From JASLDZ01 sp964242625 (lineage in GTDB: Bacteria; Pseudomonadota; Alphaproteobacteria; Caulobacterales; Caulobacteraceae), in assembly GCA_964242625.1 (NCBI GenBank), contig CAXTAO010000007.1:1-64000 (forward strand): a DNA stretch of 64,000 nt, read 5' to 3'. Positions 6,811 to 15,548 of the stretch are shown piece after piece. Made by a program: the position numbers and the translations under genes. The notes under the pieces were generated by a model. The model made no database searches and was not told where the DNA came from. It worked only from the letters and a program-made list of their open reading frames with translations. Within the stretch, counting starts at the first letter, position 1. Each line of letters starts with the position of its first letter.

Positions 6811-8229
6811 TCAGCGTGTGGGAGTCGAGATCGCCGGGATCAGCCCCGGCACCCATCGATCACCCTCGCGCAGGCGGAAGCTGTTCCGGTAGCCCCAGGC
6901 GCAGCTGTCGACACCGACGGACGCGAAGGCCGTGCTGATCGTCCGATAGTAGCGAACCCTTTGTTCCAGCGGCAGGCGGGGGTCGTCGATCGCCCCGTAT
7001 TCACCCAAGACGGGCACGCGGCCTGTCCTCGCCATGTACGCGCGCAGCTCGGCGAGATCACGATCGAGCTGCAGCTTGTCAGCCGCTGATCCGTAGGCTC
7101 GACCGAAAGGCGGAGCGTTGGGCATCCACGTCGCGCCTTGAGAGGTGAACGCGAAGGGCTCGTAGTAGTGGAAGGTAGGAACGACGTAGCGATCGTCTGG
7201 CAAGACGAGCGTCCTTAGCGCCTGGAGGCTGCTCCAGTTCTGGCCGCCGATCAGCACGGGTCGCGTCGGGTTGGTGGCGCGCACCGCTGCGAGCGCGGAG
7301 CTTAGAACTGGGGTCAGATTGGCGTCGGTCAGCTTGTCGTGCGGCTCGTTGATCAACTCGAACCATACGGTGGGTGGTGCGCCGGCGAAGCTCGCTGCGA
7401 TCTGGCGCCAGAGAGCCGTAAAGCGGGCAGCCTGGCCGGCAGGGTCCGACGTCAGCTCGTTGTCGTGGTGCACGTTGAGGATCACGTTCAGCCCCGCCGC
7501 GGTCGCAAGAGCGACCACGTGGTGCACCCGCGCGAGGAAGGCGGGATCGATGGCGTAGGGTGCGGTCGCCCCGGCATGGGTCGACCAGCTGACCGGGACG
7601 CGCACGGTCGCGAAGCCCGCGACTTTAATGATGCGGAAATCGTCGTCGGCGATCGACGGCCCCCAGTCGCCCTCGCGCGGTGCCTCGAGCATGTTGGCCA
7701 TGTTCACGCATTTGCCCACGGCGAGAGTGGGCCCCACCCTTGCGCGCGCGGCCGGTCCTGGCGTGTAGGCGAGGCCGGGGTCGGCCGGCACGCTCCAGTC
7801 CGCAGGCGCAGGCGCAGGAAGCGTCCCGCGGATTAGGCTGAGCGGCCCGCTCCCGTAGGGCGACGTCCATTGGCCGACATAGGCCCTTTGCGTCGCGCTC
7901 CAGACGCCGACATAGCGGCCCGAGGCCAGTGGGACGTCGAAGCCCAGCGCCTGCCCATGTGCCTCGACGTGGGCGATGGGCACGCCGAACGCACCATGGT
8001 CGGGAGCGTCGAAGGCGCCGGTCACGTCACCAAGCGTCCCGCGGATGTGTAAGGCTAGCTTCAGTCCCGGAACTGCCGCTTCCGGAGCGTTGATCCAGTC
8101 TCCCCGAGGATCGGCCTCGTTGGCTTCGGCAGGAGCATTTCCTCCTGCGGCGAACGCGCTCGAGTGGGCCGTCAGCAGGCTCAGCACGATAACAGCAGCG
8201 AGAGCCGCAGGCCCGCTTTCTGCTCTCAT
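6811..8229 (-). CDS. Secreted GH5 family glycanase with N-terminal beta domain
   Basis: A 472-residue exported endo-glycanase. A signal peptide covers residues 1-28 (cleavage after AFA). Residues about 45-140 form a separate beta-rich domain (GLKLALHIRG, AFGVPIAHVEAHG, LPLASG-like segments) of the sort usually found in front of serine hydrolases. The GH5 TIM barrel spans about 170-465. Glu295 in FELINEPHD is the predicted acid/base and Glu410 in VLGEYGA the nucleophile. The ATG at 8229 is set by GGAGGA 5 bp upstream and by the signal peptide; the longer open frame to 8361 lacks both. Cellulose, mannan or mixed-linkage glucan are all possible substrates. It lies far from the polysaccharide locus at 44-56 kb. 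Confidence 0.88.
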   Translation of the reverse strand: MRAESGPAALAAVIVLSLLTAHSSAFAAGGNAPAEANEADPRGDWINAPEAAVPGLKLALHIRGTLGDVTGAFDAPDHGAFGVPIAHVEAHGQALGFDVPLASGRYVGVWSATQRAYVGQWTSPYGSGPLSLIRGTLPAPAPADWSVPADPGLAYTPGPAARARVGPTLAVGKCVNMANMLEAPREGDWGPSIADDDFRIIKVAGFATVRVPVSWSTHAGATAPYAIDPAFLARVHHVVALATAAGLNVILNVHHDNELTSDPAGQAARFTALWRQIAASFAGAPPTVWFELINEPHDKLTDANLTPVLSSALAAVRATNPTRPVLIGGQNWSSLQALRTLVLPDDRYVVPTFHYYEPFAFTSQGATWMPNAPPFGRAYGSAADKLQLDRDLAELRAYMARTGRVPVLGEYGAIDDPRLPLEQRVRYYRTISTAFASVGVDSCAWGYRNSFRLREGDRWVPGLIPAISTPTR

Positions 8230-8612
8230 GATTGTCCTCCAAAACGCGAGGACGCGCCTTGCCCGATCGTCGGAACTCACAGCGGGCCCAACTTCTGAAG
8301 GCCAGCCTAGCGGGATTTCTGAGGCGTGTCCCCGCGGGCCGTCATGTCGACTATGGGCCACATCACCTCCGCGGGCAGATCCGACCTGTAATGGGCGGCT
8401 AAAGCCCGCATCTCACGCCATCTTGCGGCAGCTGGTTGCCCTTAGCGCCAAATCCGAACCCCGCCCACATCGGCTTTTGTTGGACGGCCGACGCAATACA
8501 GTGAGTGACGCCCTTACACGAAGGGCAGCTACCGCATCTGAGGAACTGCGCTTGATAGGATCACTTCTAGGCCAGCCAAAGAGGCTATCCAGTCATATGC
8601 CTACATTGTCGT
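8230..8612. other. Gap between GH5 and DUF6894 genes
   Basis: About 380 bp. Apart from the ribosome binding site of the GH5 gene at its left end I see no gene, repeat or clear regulatory element. Confidence 0.5.
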
Positions 8613-8858
8613 CTAGCTAGCTCCCGAAGCTGCAGCGTTCGTGGTGATCACGGTCACCATGAATAGGTCCAGGCCCTTGTTGTCGCTTAACGTGACTTCA
8701 AGGTGCCCGTCGGCGAGTATCTCGTCGGGTCGATGCTTGATGTGTTCGGCCGCATACAGGACAGCTTCCCTTTGAGCGGCTCTTGGATCGGGAAGGTCGG
8801 TGCCGTGCGGATCAAGCCGGACGACACTGTCCTTCAGTGTGAAATGATAGGTCGGCAT
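8613..8858 (-). CDS. DUF6894 family small protein
   Basis: An 81-residue soluble protein with the DUF6894 pattern: an opening PTYHFTLKDSVV strand, then DPHGTDLPDPRAAQREAV, a helix, and a closing LEVTLSDNKGLDLFMVTV segment. These proteins are abundant in Rhizobiales and Caulobacterales and have no known function. The ATG at 8858 is preceded by GGAGG at 7 bp; an ATG 27 bp further upstream has no such site. It is monocistronic. Confidence 0.75.
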   Translation of the reverse strand: MPTYHFTLKDSVVRLDPHGTDLPDPRAAQREAVLYAAEHIKHRPDEILADGHLEVTLSDNKGLDLFMVTVITTNAAASGAS

Positions 8859-9342
8859 GGTTTCGCCTCCTTCTTTGTTCGTCAAACGGCGCTTGCCGCA
8901 GGAAGCTCCATGACGACCGAGGTTGCGTCGTAGCGAAAAATCGAAGGGGGCTCTGTCAGCCCAACTGCACCGTCAGGTGACTGGGGCGGGGTAGGGCGGG
9001 TGAATGGCCCGTCGCCCCAAGCCACCCAACCCGTTCCGCTGCTTTGCGCCCATGTTCACCGCCGAAATCCGCAGTCTAAACGGCTCTCACATCGTTCAGC
9101 GGTGGCAGTGGCGCCCAGTCGTGCAGCCACAGAATGGCGACCTGTGCTAGCTGCAGAACAATCCGAAGTCCCAATGTCATGGCTCAGGCTATTTTGCGCT
9201 TCGCCGTCCGCAATGGGTCGCGAGCCGTCCCGAACCTCCTGCCGGAAAGCCGCCCTTCGCTCAGGCTCTGATCGCCTTCGCGGAAGCAGACCTCACCAGC
9301 AGCGGCTGAGGATGGAGAGCGGCCGAACATCTCCGGCTTAGC
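8859..9342. other. Gap before the receiver gene
   Basis: About 480 bp with no gene I can support. A plus-strand frame of 113 codons (9000-9341) is Ser/Arg/Pro-rich, lacks a start context and resembles no family. Confidence 0.5.
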
Positions 9343-9762
9343 TTGCACGTTAGCAGGAGTGGGCGCTCTGTCGCCGAGCCGACATTGGAGCGGCCCTTCA
9401 TCACCTACAGCATACTGGTCGTCGAGGACGATCCGCTCATCCTAATGACGGCGGCCGAGGCGCTACGTGCAGCTGGGTTCAACGTCATTGAGGTGGAAAC
9501 CGCGGACGAGGCCGCCGCAATCCTGCGTGCGGCTGAAACACCGGTCGGCGTGGTGTTCAGCGATATCGAAACCCCAGGCGCCCTGAATGGGCTGGAGCTG
9601 GCGAGCGTGATTTACGACGCGTGGCCCAGCTTGCCGGTGGTGCTCACCTCGGGGCGCGTGAAGCCCTGTCCTTCAACGCTTCCCCAGGGCGTCCACTTCG
9701 TGCCCAAGCCCTACGATCCCGCTTACATCGCGACATTGGTGGTTGAGCTCGGGACGACCTAG
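9343..9762 (+). CDS. Single-domain response regulator (receiver only)
   Basis: A CheY-like receiver of about 120 residues with no output domain. The acidic pocket is in VVEDD (residues 28-30 from this start). The predicted phosphorylation site is Asp74 in VFSDIETPG, the switch Thr/Ser is in LTSGR and the conserved Lys122 is in PKPYD. The PKPYD ending is typical of alphaproteobacterial receivers linked to HWE or HisKA_2 kinases. No kinase is adjacent. The start is uncertain: 9343 is a TTG without a good ribosome binding site, another in-frame TTG lies at 9385, and the domain proper begins at about residue 22. Confidence 0.75.
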   Translation: MHVSRSGRSVAEPTLERPFITYSILVVEDDPLILMTAAEALRAAGFNVIEVETADEAAAILRAAETPVGVVFSDIETPGALNGLELASVIYDAWPSLPVVLTSGRVKPCPSTLPQGVHFVPKPYDPAYIATLVVELGTT

Positions 9763-9933
9763 CCGTATCCGGCGATGCTCCTGCCTGGCAGGCCGTCCGG
9801 ATCAATCTCGCCCAACGTCGATAAGACGACGGACGCCGAACAGTTCGTGCTATAGCCCGCGCATCACCGGTCACGCCCAGGGCTCCGGTGGCTGAGAGAC
9901 CGTTCGCGCTCCCGCCTTAAGCGGAGTGCTGAC

Positions 9934-10680
9934 ATGTCGGATCGGCCGAACAACGCCTTTTTGCTTGGACTGAGCTCCAAGTCGTACGAGCAGCTGAGCG
10001 GCGACCTGAAAAAGGTCGAGCTGAGCCTTGGACGGGCTCTGATGGAGCAGACGCTGGAGGCAGACAGCGTCTATTTCCCGGTGTCCGCCCTGCTCTCGCT
10101 CATTTCTCAGAATGACGACGGTCGAAGCGTCGAGACCTCGATGGCGGGAAGCGAGGGCGCGGCCGGACTGCTTGAAGCTTGCGGGAGCCGCGAGAGCAGC
10201 GTCGATTGCGTCGTGCAGGTGGACGGCCAGGCGTGGTGCAGCCCCGCCGCTCACTGCCGCAAACTCGCCCTGGCTGACCCGGAGTTCGCCTCGGCCGCAT
10301 GGAGACTGACCGAGCTGCAAATGGCGGAGTCCAGGCAATCAGGACTCTGCCAGGCGACCCACTCTGTCGAGGCGCGGGCCGCGCGCTGGCTCCTGGAGAG
10401 CATGGACCGGAGCGCCGGTCGCAACCCGCTTCCCATGACGCAGGAGTTCCTGGCGGCGATGCTGGGCGTCCAGCGCACGACAGTCTCCGCTTTCGCTGCG
10501 CAGCTTCAGCGCGACGGCCTGATCACCTACAGCCGGGGTCGGCTCCGGATCGACAACGTGCCCTGTCTGGAGGGGCTCGCGTGCGAGTGCCGAAGCGTGA
10601 CGCGTCGGCAAAGAGAGAGACTCGGGTTGACCACCCCGCTGATGTCTGCGGCCAAGAGCGGGCCATCGCCCGCGCTCTAG
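9934..10680 (+). CDS. Crp/Fnr family transcription regulator
   Basis: A 248-residue regulator with an N-terminal cyclic-nucleotide-binding-like beta barrel (about residues 15-130) and a C-terminal winged helix. The recognition region is MTQEFLAAMLGVQRTTVSAF at about residues 168-187, followed by LQRDGLITYSRGRLRI. It lacks an Fnr-type cysteine cluster and the canonical cAMP pocket residues, so the effector is unknown. The ATG at 9934 follows GCGGAG at about 8 bp. Its stop codon overlaps the stop of the convergent gene in a shared CTAG. This is one of four intact Crp/Fnr genes in the window and is not close to the duplicated pair. Confidence 0.88.
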   Translation: MSDRPNNAFLLGLSSKSYEQLSGDLKKVELSLGRALMEQTLEADSVYFPVSALLSLISQNDDGRSVETSMAGSEGAAGLLEACGSRESSVDCVVQVDGQAWCSPAAHCRKLALADPEFASAAWRLTELQMAESRQSGLCQATHSVEARAARWLLESMDRSAGRNPLPMTQEFLAAMLGVQRTTVSAFAAQLQRDGLITYSRGRLRIDNVPCLEGLACECRSVTRRQRERLGLTTPLMSAAKSGPSPAL

Positions 10681-10862
10681 GCCCCGAAGGCGCGAGCTTC
10701 GTCGCCCAGGAGCAGCGCTTGGCCCCCGGCCGCTTTGATCCCAGACACCAGAAGGCGTGCGAGATTGAAGGCGTCGTCCTGCACTTCGCGGGTCACGACG
10801 AGGTCGCCATCCTGGCGGACCGCCCAGCCCCCATCCTCGAGATCGACGCTAAAGCGCAGCAC
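10677..10862 (-). CDS. Small hypothetical protein (possibly DUF2188-like)
   Basis: A 61-residue protein beginning at a GTG. It reads as a beta-beta-alpha unit (DLEDGGWAVRQDG, then a helix AFNLARLLVSGIKAAGG, then a final strand). The size and pattern are like small DUF2188-type proteins, but I cannot confirm the family. Codons are strongly GC-ending like real genes here, which is the main argument that it is expressed. No strong ribosome binding site precedes it. It converges on the Crp/Fnr gene. Confidence 0.5.
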   Translation of the reverse strand: MLRFSVDLEDGGWAVRQDGDLVVTREVQDDAFNLARLLVSGIKAAGGQALLLGDEARAFGA

Positions 10863-11167
10863 GCCGCTTTATTGCTACGCCACGGAAGGGTTGTCCGTCG
10901 GCCGTCCGACATTCCGGTCTCGCTTAGGCTCGGGAGTGAGAGGCGATGAGTCTTGACCTCTCACTCATGTGAGTCGGATCGCCCCGCTGGCTTCAGTGCG
11001 GACGCCGACCTTCAGGTCGCGTCGCTGGCTCATCGCCAACGTCGCCTATCCGCAGCCGAGCCAAGTCCCGGTTGTGGCGCACCTGCGACGAAGAGTCAGC
11101 ATTGTCTGACATCAGAGGTGGAGCACTTTCACTCGCCGCGTGGCGCAGAGGCAAGGGGGAGGGCAGC
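10863..11167. other. Gap before the prolyl oligopeptidase gene
   Basis: About 300 bp. It holds the ribosome binding site GGGGGAGGG of the next gene at its right end and presumably that gene's promoter. I see nothing else. Confidence 0.5.
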
Positions 11168-13327
11168 ATGCAGGCTCGCGAGATCGTCTTGGGTTTGTCC
11201 CTTGCGGCTGTGGCTTGTTCGACAGCGGTGGCCGCTGACCCAGCGGCCCGCGCAGCGCCGATCAAGTCCACGCTCTATGGCGACGCCTACGTCGACAACT
11301 ATCGCTGGATGGAGAAGGTCGATCCGGAGTTCGTCGCCTGGGCGAGGTCGGAAGACGCGCGTACGCGCTCCGAGCTGCAGGCGCTGCCCGGCTACCCCGC
11401 CCTCCTGGCGGCCACCACCCGCGCGGTGGAGGCGCAGGTCGCCGTCGGCGCACCAGTACGGGTGGGCGGCGATCTCTACTACCGCAAGCGAGGCGTGGGC
11501 GAGGCACAGTTCAGCCTTTTCACGCGGCCCTACGCGGGCGGCGCCGAGCGGCGGATTATCGACCCGGTCAAGCTGAAGGGCGTCACCACCGCGCTCGGCG
11601 ACTGGGCCGTCTCGCCCGACGGGCGCTGGCTGGCCTACGGGCTTGCCGACGGCGGCTCGGAGGAGACCACCCTCTACCTCTACGACCTCAAGGCGCGGCG
11701 CGCTCTACCCGAGTCGATAGACCGCGCACGCTTCGCCGCGCCCAGCTGGTCCGCCGACGGCTCGGTCGTCTTCTACAATCGGCTTAAGGCAGGGGGCGTC
11801 GGCGCCGACCGTTTCTCCGACGCGGCGGTTTTCATGCATCGCCCGGGGAGCGACCCCGCCGGCGACGCGAAGGTGTTCAGCGCGGCCATGGTGGGCAGCG
11901 CCATGGGCCACGTCGGCTTCGTGTTCATCTCAGCCACGCCGGCTTCGCCCTACGTGCTGGGCATCGCCAACAGCGGCGTGTCGCAGGAGTCGGAGGTCTA
12001 CGTCGCGCGGACGGCCGCGGTGCAGGCGGGCAAGCCCGAGTGGCGCAAGCTCGCCGCGCTTGAGGACAAGGTCGAGTCTGTGGCCGTGCCAGCCTTCGGC
12101 CACGAAGCCTGGGTCACCACCTTTCGCGACGCGCCGCGGCGCAAGCTCCTGCGCATCGACCTCGACCGGCCCGACATGTCGCACGCTGCGGTGGTCGCGC
12201 CCGAGCGGGCGGGCGTACTGAAGCAGGTCGGCGTCGCTCGCGACGGGCTCTACGTCGTATACGCCGAGGGTGGGGCCTACACGCTGAGCAAGCTAGACTC
12301 CGGCGGCGCGCTCACGCCGGTGCCGACTCCGTTCAAGGGCACGATCTACGGCCTCAACACCGACCCACGCTACGACGGCGCCTTCACCACGCTGGAATCC
12401 GGCATCCATCCGCGCGACGTGTACGAGGCCTCGGCCGGGTCGCTGCGGCCCCTGCGTCTGGCGCCGCCGTACCCCGTCGACCTCTCCGCCTTCGTGGAGG
12501 AAACGGTGTACGCCACCGCTAAGGACGGGACGAAGATCCCGATCGACCTCATTCACCGCAAGGACCTGAAGCGCGATGGATCTAACATCGTGCTGATGGA
12601 CGCATATGGCGCCTACGGGGTCAGCGTGGACCCCGACTTCCGCCCCGACACGATCGGCATGCTGCAGCAGGGCGCCGTGCTGGCGGAGGCGCACGTGCGC
12701 GGCGGCGGCGAGTTTGGCGAGAGCTGGCACCTGGCGGGCAAGGAAGCCACCAAGCCCAACACTTGGCGCGACTTCATCGCCAGTGTCCGAGCGCTGGAGG
12801 CGATGGGCTACACCTCGCCCGGCAAGGTCGCAGGCATGGGAGTGAGCGCCGGCGGGATCATGATCGGTCGCACAGTCACCGAGCGGCCGGACCTCCTGGC
12901 CGCCGCGGTGATGTGGGCGCCGATGGTCAACACCCTGCGCTTCGAGACCACCGAGGGGGGGCCCGCCAACGTGCCGGAGTTCGGTACGCTGGCCACCAAG
13001 CCGGGCTACTTGGCGCTCAAGGAGATGGACGCCTACTCCCACGTGGTCGACGGGGCCAAATATCCCGCCGTGCTGATCACAGGCGGCATCAACGACCACC
13101 GGGTACCCGTGTGGATGGCCGCGGAGATGGCGGCGCGGCTGCGCGCGGCCAGCACCAGCGGCAAGCCGGTGCGTCTGCGTGTGGACTTCGAGGGCGGTCA
13201 CCACATGATGGGCGCGGCCAAGGCCGATGAGATCAGCCAGGCGACCGACACCTACGCCTTCGTTTTAGAGCATACGGGCGCCCGGGCTTTCCAGCCCCCA
13301 GCAATGCTTGCGAGAGCAAGCCATTAA
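11168..13327 (+). CDS. Secreted prolyl oligopeptidase (peptidase S9)
   Basis: A 719-residue periplasmic or secreted serine peptidase of family S9A. A signal peptide (LGLSLAAVACSTAVAA) is followed by the family's N-terminal motif DNYRWME, a seven-bladed propeller (about residues 70-430) and an alpha/beta hydrolase domain. The catalytic triad is Ser560 in GMGVSAGG, Asp643 in INDHRVP and His678 in GGHHMMG. The length matches the family. The ATG at 11168 is chosen because GGGAGGG precedes it and the signal peptide begins there; the frame is open 96 bp further upstream. It cleaves short proline-containing peptides. It is monocistronic. Confidence 0.92.
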   Translation: MQAREIVLGLSLAAVACSTAVAADPAARAAPIKSTLYGDAYVDNYRWMEKVDPEFVAWARSEDARTRSELQALPGYPALLAATTRAVEAQVAVGAPVRVGGDLYYRKRGVGEAQFSLFTRPYAGGAERRIIDPVKLKGVTTALGDWAVSPDGRWLAYGLADGGSEETTLYLYDLKARRALPESIDRARFAAPSWSADGSVVFYNRLKAGGVGADRFSDAAVFMHRPGSDPAGDAKVFSAAMVGSAMGHVGFVFISATPASPYVLGIANSGVSQESEVYVARTAAVQAGKPEWRKLAALEDKVESVAVPAFGHEAWVTTFRDAPRRKLLRIDLDRPDMSHAAVVAPERAGVLKQVGVARDGLYVVYAEGGAYTLSKLDSGGALTPVPTPFKGTIYGLNTDPRYDGAFTTLESGIHPRDVYEASAGSLRPLRLAPPYPVDLSAFVEETVYATAKDGTKIPIDLIHRKDLKRDGSNIVLMDAYGAYGVSVDPDFRPDTIGMLQQGAVLAEAHVRGGGEFGESWHLAGKEATKPNTWRDFIASVRALEAMGYTSPGKVAGMGVSAGGIMIGRTVTERPDLLAAAVMWAPMVNTLRFETTEGGPANVPEFGTLATKPGYLALKEMDAYSHVVDGAKYPAVLITGGINDHRVPVWMAAEMAARLRAASTSGKPVRLRVDFEGGHHMMGAAKADEISQATDTYAFVLEHTGARAFQPPAMLARASH

Positions 13328-13642
13328 GGCCTGCATCCATCCCCCCTCCAAAGCCGCTCGCGGGCTCGAGAGGAAAGCGCCCGCTGAGCGTCTTCAGTGT
13401 GGACGTAGATTGAGGGCAGCTCATCGCGCATGTTCGCCGCAAGCGGGGCAGATCCGCCCCGTGTAGGGCTGCTCAAGCCCAAGTCCCGGGACACCCTGGG
13501 GCAAAGAACGTGCGCTCGCGGTCGGAAGCGGTCCTCGTTAGCGTCGGCTAGGGGTAGAGAGCAGGCGTGGGCTAATTCGCTCGGACCGGCCCAACGCTTC
13601 TGGCGCCCAATGAAGCCAGATGTGCAATAGTGCACTCGGTGT
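13328..13642. other. Gap holding the left end of the duplicated unit
   Basis: About 315 bp with no gene. From 13543 onward the sequence matches 14578 onward (see the duplication entries) and includes a diverged repeat copy near 13571-13617 (GCTCGGACCGGCCCAACGC then TTCTGGCGCC). Confidence 0.5.
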
Positions 13643-14512
13643 TCAGGTGCTGTTTGGCGTTCTCAGGTGAAGGTAACCGCTGTCAAAACCCGCGACGACG
13701 GTCAATCTGTCTAGATCATTGATAGTGACAACGCCGCCCTTGACCAGCACGAGGCCTTCATCGCGAAGTCGCCTTAGAATACGATTGACGTGAACGGGTG
13801 ACAAACCCAGCATACTCGCCAAGTCCTCCTGTACGAGTGGCAGCACGAAGCTACTTGCGGGCCCAGCACTCACTGCTTGCGATCTGGCGTACAGTTCACA
13901 GAAGAGATGAGCCGTCCGCTCGGTCGCAGTCCTGCCTCCTAAGTTGACGAGCCACTCTCGGAGGATGGCCTGGTCGACGAGCGCCGCCCATGCAATCGCG
14001 TCCGCAATCTCCGGACTTCTCTGGACCCAATCCTGCACGGTCTCTCGAGGTATGACGGCCAACATGCATTCTGCGAGCGTGCCGATGCTATCATTCGCCT
14101 CGCGACGCAGTGACGTGTGCAGCTCGCAGGAGTCGCCCGGTAAGAGGAGTGCCGTGATTTGACGCTTTCCTCGCGGTAAGCGCTTGTAGCGACACGCAAG
14201 TCCTTCAAGCACGATGAAAGCGCTTTCGGCGGGGTCACTCTCCTTGAGGAGATCAGTGCGGGCAGGACGGAGGGTTCGGGCCTTCATCGCCTGCGAGAGC
14301 AGACGTTCATCGCCCTCGGTGAACTGCGCGCCATGGCGGAGTTTTCTGATGAATGGGCTGAGCACGAACATCCTGCGATTGCGGTCAACCTGAAGCTAAG
14401 CAGTTGCAGCGGCAGGTGCGAGCTTGTGTCATCCACCCGACAGAGCACCACTTTGTGCAGTGGACGCGCACGCAAGCCTTAGGTCCGCTCAGGGTCGGGA
14501 GCGGACGTCGGC
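13543..14512. repeat. Tandem duplication, unit 1 (Crp/Fnr gene and flanks)
   Basis: About 970 bp that recur 1,035 bp to the right. The matched DNA covers the 3' flank (GGGCTAATTCGCTCGGACCG), the whole regulator gene and the 5' flank up to AGGGTCGGGAGCGGACGT. A forward copy of the stem-loop repeat lies at the left end and a reverse-oriented copy at the right (GTCCGCTC at 14483 pairing with GAGCGGAC at 14499). Confidence 0.8.
13643..14371 (-). CDS. Crp/Fnr family regulator, duplicated copy A
   Basis: A 242-residue Crp/Fnr regulator. The cyclic-nucleotide-binding-like domain covers about residues 20-140 (LLKESDPAESAFIVLEGLAC, then LPGDSCELHTSL). A dimerisation helix follows, and a winged helix (EDLASMLGLSPVHVNRILRR) lies at about 185-205. 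There is no N-terminal cysteine cluster. It begins at an ATG at 14371. It is co-oriented with copy B, same length, about four-fifths identical by eye, and both the gene and its flanks are duplicated. Effector and targets are unknown. Differences concentrate in the DNA-binding domain and wing, so the copies may recognise different sites. Confidence 0.9.
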   Translation of the reverse strand: MFVLSPFIRKLRHGAQFTEGDERLLSQAMKARTLRPARTDLLKESDPAESAFIVLEGLACRYKRLPRGKRQITALLLPGDSCELHTSLRREANDSIGTLAECMLAVIPRETVQDWVQRSPEIADAIAWAALVDQAILREWLVNLGGRTATERTAHLFCELYARSQAVSAGPASSFVLPLVQEDLASMLGLSPVHVNRILRRLRDEGLVLVKGGVVTINDLDRLTVVAGFDSGYLHLRTPNST

Positions 14513-14677
14513 ACCGGATCGCAAACCGGACGTCGCAGGCGTGCTAGGCGAGGCACCCAGGAGCGGCCCTGCCCAACGTCGGCTGTGGGTGGAGAGCAGA
14601 CGTGGGCTAATTCGCTCGGACCGGACCAACGTTTCTGGTGCAACGAAGCCATCAGTCCAGCAGTACACATGGTGTGC
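14372..14677. other. Gap between the duplicated regulators
   Basis: About 306 bp. It holds the promoter side of copy A, a reverse-oriented repeat copy (14483-14512), a 65-bp unmatched spacer and the left end of unit 2 with a forward repeat copy near 14606-14650. Confidence 0.55.
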
Positions 14678-15548
14678 TTAGGTGCTTTCTTGCGTTCGCA
14701 CATGAAGGTAACCGCTGTCGAAACCCGCGACGGCGGTCAACCTGTGTAGGTCATTGATGATGACAATGCCGCGCTTAATTAGCATCAGGTTTTCGTCGCG
14801 AAGCCACCTAAAGATACGATTGAGGTGAACGGGTGACAGGCCTAGGATGTTTGCTTTGTCATCTTGGATGAGTGGTAGCGCGAAGCTACTCGCGGTCCCG
14901 AAGCCCACTGCTTGCGACCTGGCGTACAGTTCACAGAAGAGATGAGCTGTCCGCTCGGTCCCATTCCTGCTGCCTAAGTTGACGAGCCACTCTCGGAGAA
15001 AGGCGCGGTCGACGAGCGCCGCCGACGCAATCGCGTCCGCAATCAATGAACTTCTCTGGACCCAATCCTGTACGATCCTTCGAGGTATGACGGCCAACTT
15101 GCATAGAGTGAGCGTGGCGATGCTGTCATCCGCCTCGCGATGCAATGACGTGTGCAGCTCGCAGGAGTCACCTGGTAACAGGAGTGCCGTGATCTGACGC
15201 TCTCCCCGCGGTAGGCGCTTGTAGCGACACGCAAGTCCCTCGAGCACAACGAAGGCGCTCTCGGCGGGATCACCCTCCTTGAGGAGATCAGTGCGGGCGG
15301 CATGGAGCGTTCGGACCTGCATCGCCTGCGTGAGAAGGCGTTCGTCGCCCTCGGTCAACGGAGCGCCACGGCGGAGTTTCCTGATGAATGGGCTGAGCAC
15401 GGGCACCCTGCAATCGCGGCCAACTCCCAAGCTAAACAGTTGCGGCGAGAGGCACCAACTTGTGTCAGCTACCCGACAGAGCGCCGCTCCGTTCAGTGGA
15501 CGCGCACGCAAGCCCTACGCCTGCTGAGGGTCGGGAGCGGACGCCGGC
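14578..15548. repeat. Tandem duplication, unit 2 (Crp/Fnr gene and flanks)
   Basis: Second unit of the 1,035-bp-period tandem duplication. It begins GTCGGCTGTGGGTGGAGAGC, matching GTCGGCTAGGGGTAGAGAGC of unit 1, and ends with AGGGTCGGGAGCGGACGCCG. Beyond 15548 the similarity is lost. Confidence 0.8.
14678..15406 (-). CDS. Crp/Fnr family regulator, duplicated copy B
   Basis: A 242-residue paralogue of copy A with the same architecture: LLKEGDPAESAFVVLEGLAC in the sensor domain and KANILGLSPVHLNRIFRWLR in the winged helix. The start is a GTG at 15406, aligned exactly with the ATG of copy A (GTGCCCGTGCTC against ATGTTCGTGCTC). A longer frame to 15511 exists, but that stretch is the flank also present upstream of copy A. 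Substitutions such as LASMLG to KANILG and RRLRDEG to RWLRDEN fall in or beside the helix-turn-helix. Translation from GTG may lower its expression relative to copy A. Confidence 0.87.
   Translation of the reverse strand: MPVLSPFIRKLRRGAPLTEGDERLLTQAMQVRTLHAARTDLLKEGDPAESAFVVLEGLACRYKRLPRGERQITALLLPGDSCELHTSLHREADDSIATLTLCKLAVIPRRIVQDWVQRSSLIADAIASAALVDRAFLREWLVNLGSRNGTERTAHLFCELYARSQAVGFGTASSFALPLIQDDKANILGLSPVHLNRIFRWLRDENLMLIKRGIVIINDLHRLTAVAGFDSGYLHVRTQEST

Noticed and set aside
9000..9341. Plus-strand frame of 113 codons before the lone receiver
   Set aside because: Ser/Arg/Pro-rich translation without a ribosome binding site; not extendable into the receiver gene.
13324..13635. Minus-strand frame of 103 codons downstream of the Crp/Fnr copy A
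   Set aside because: The equivalent frame is broken in the duplicated unit, so it is not conserved as coding.
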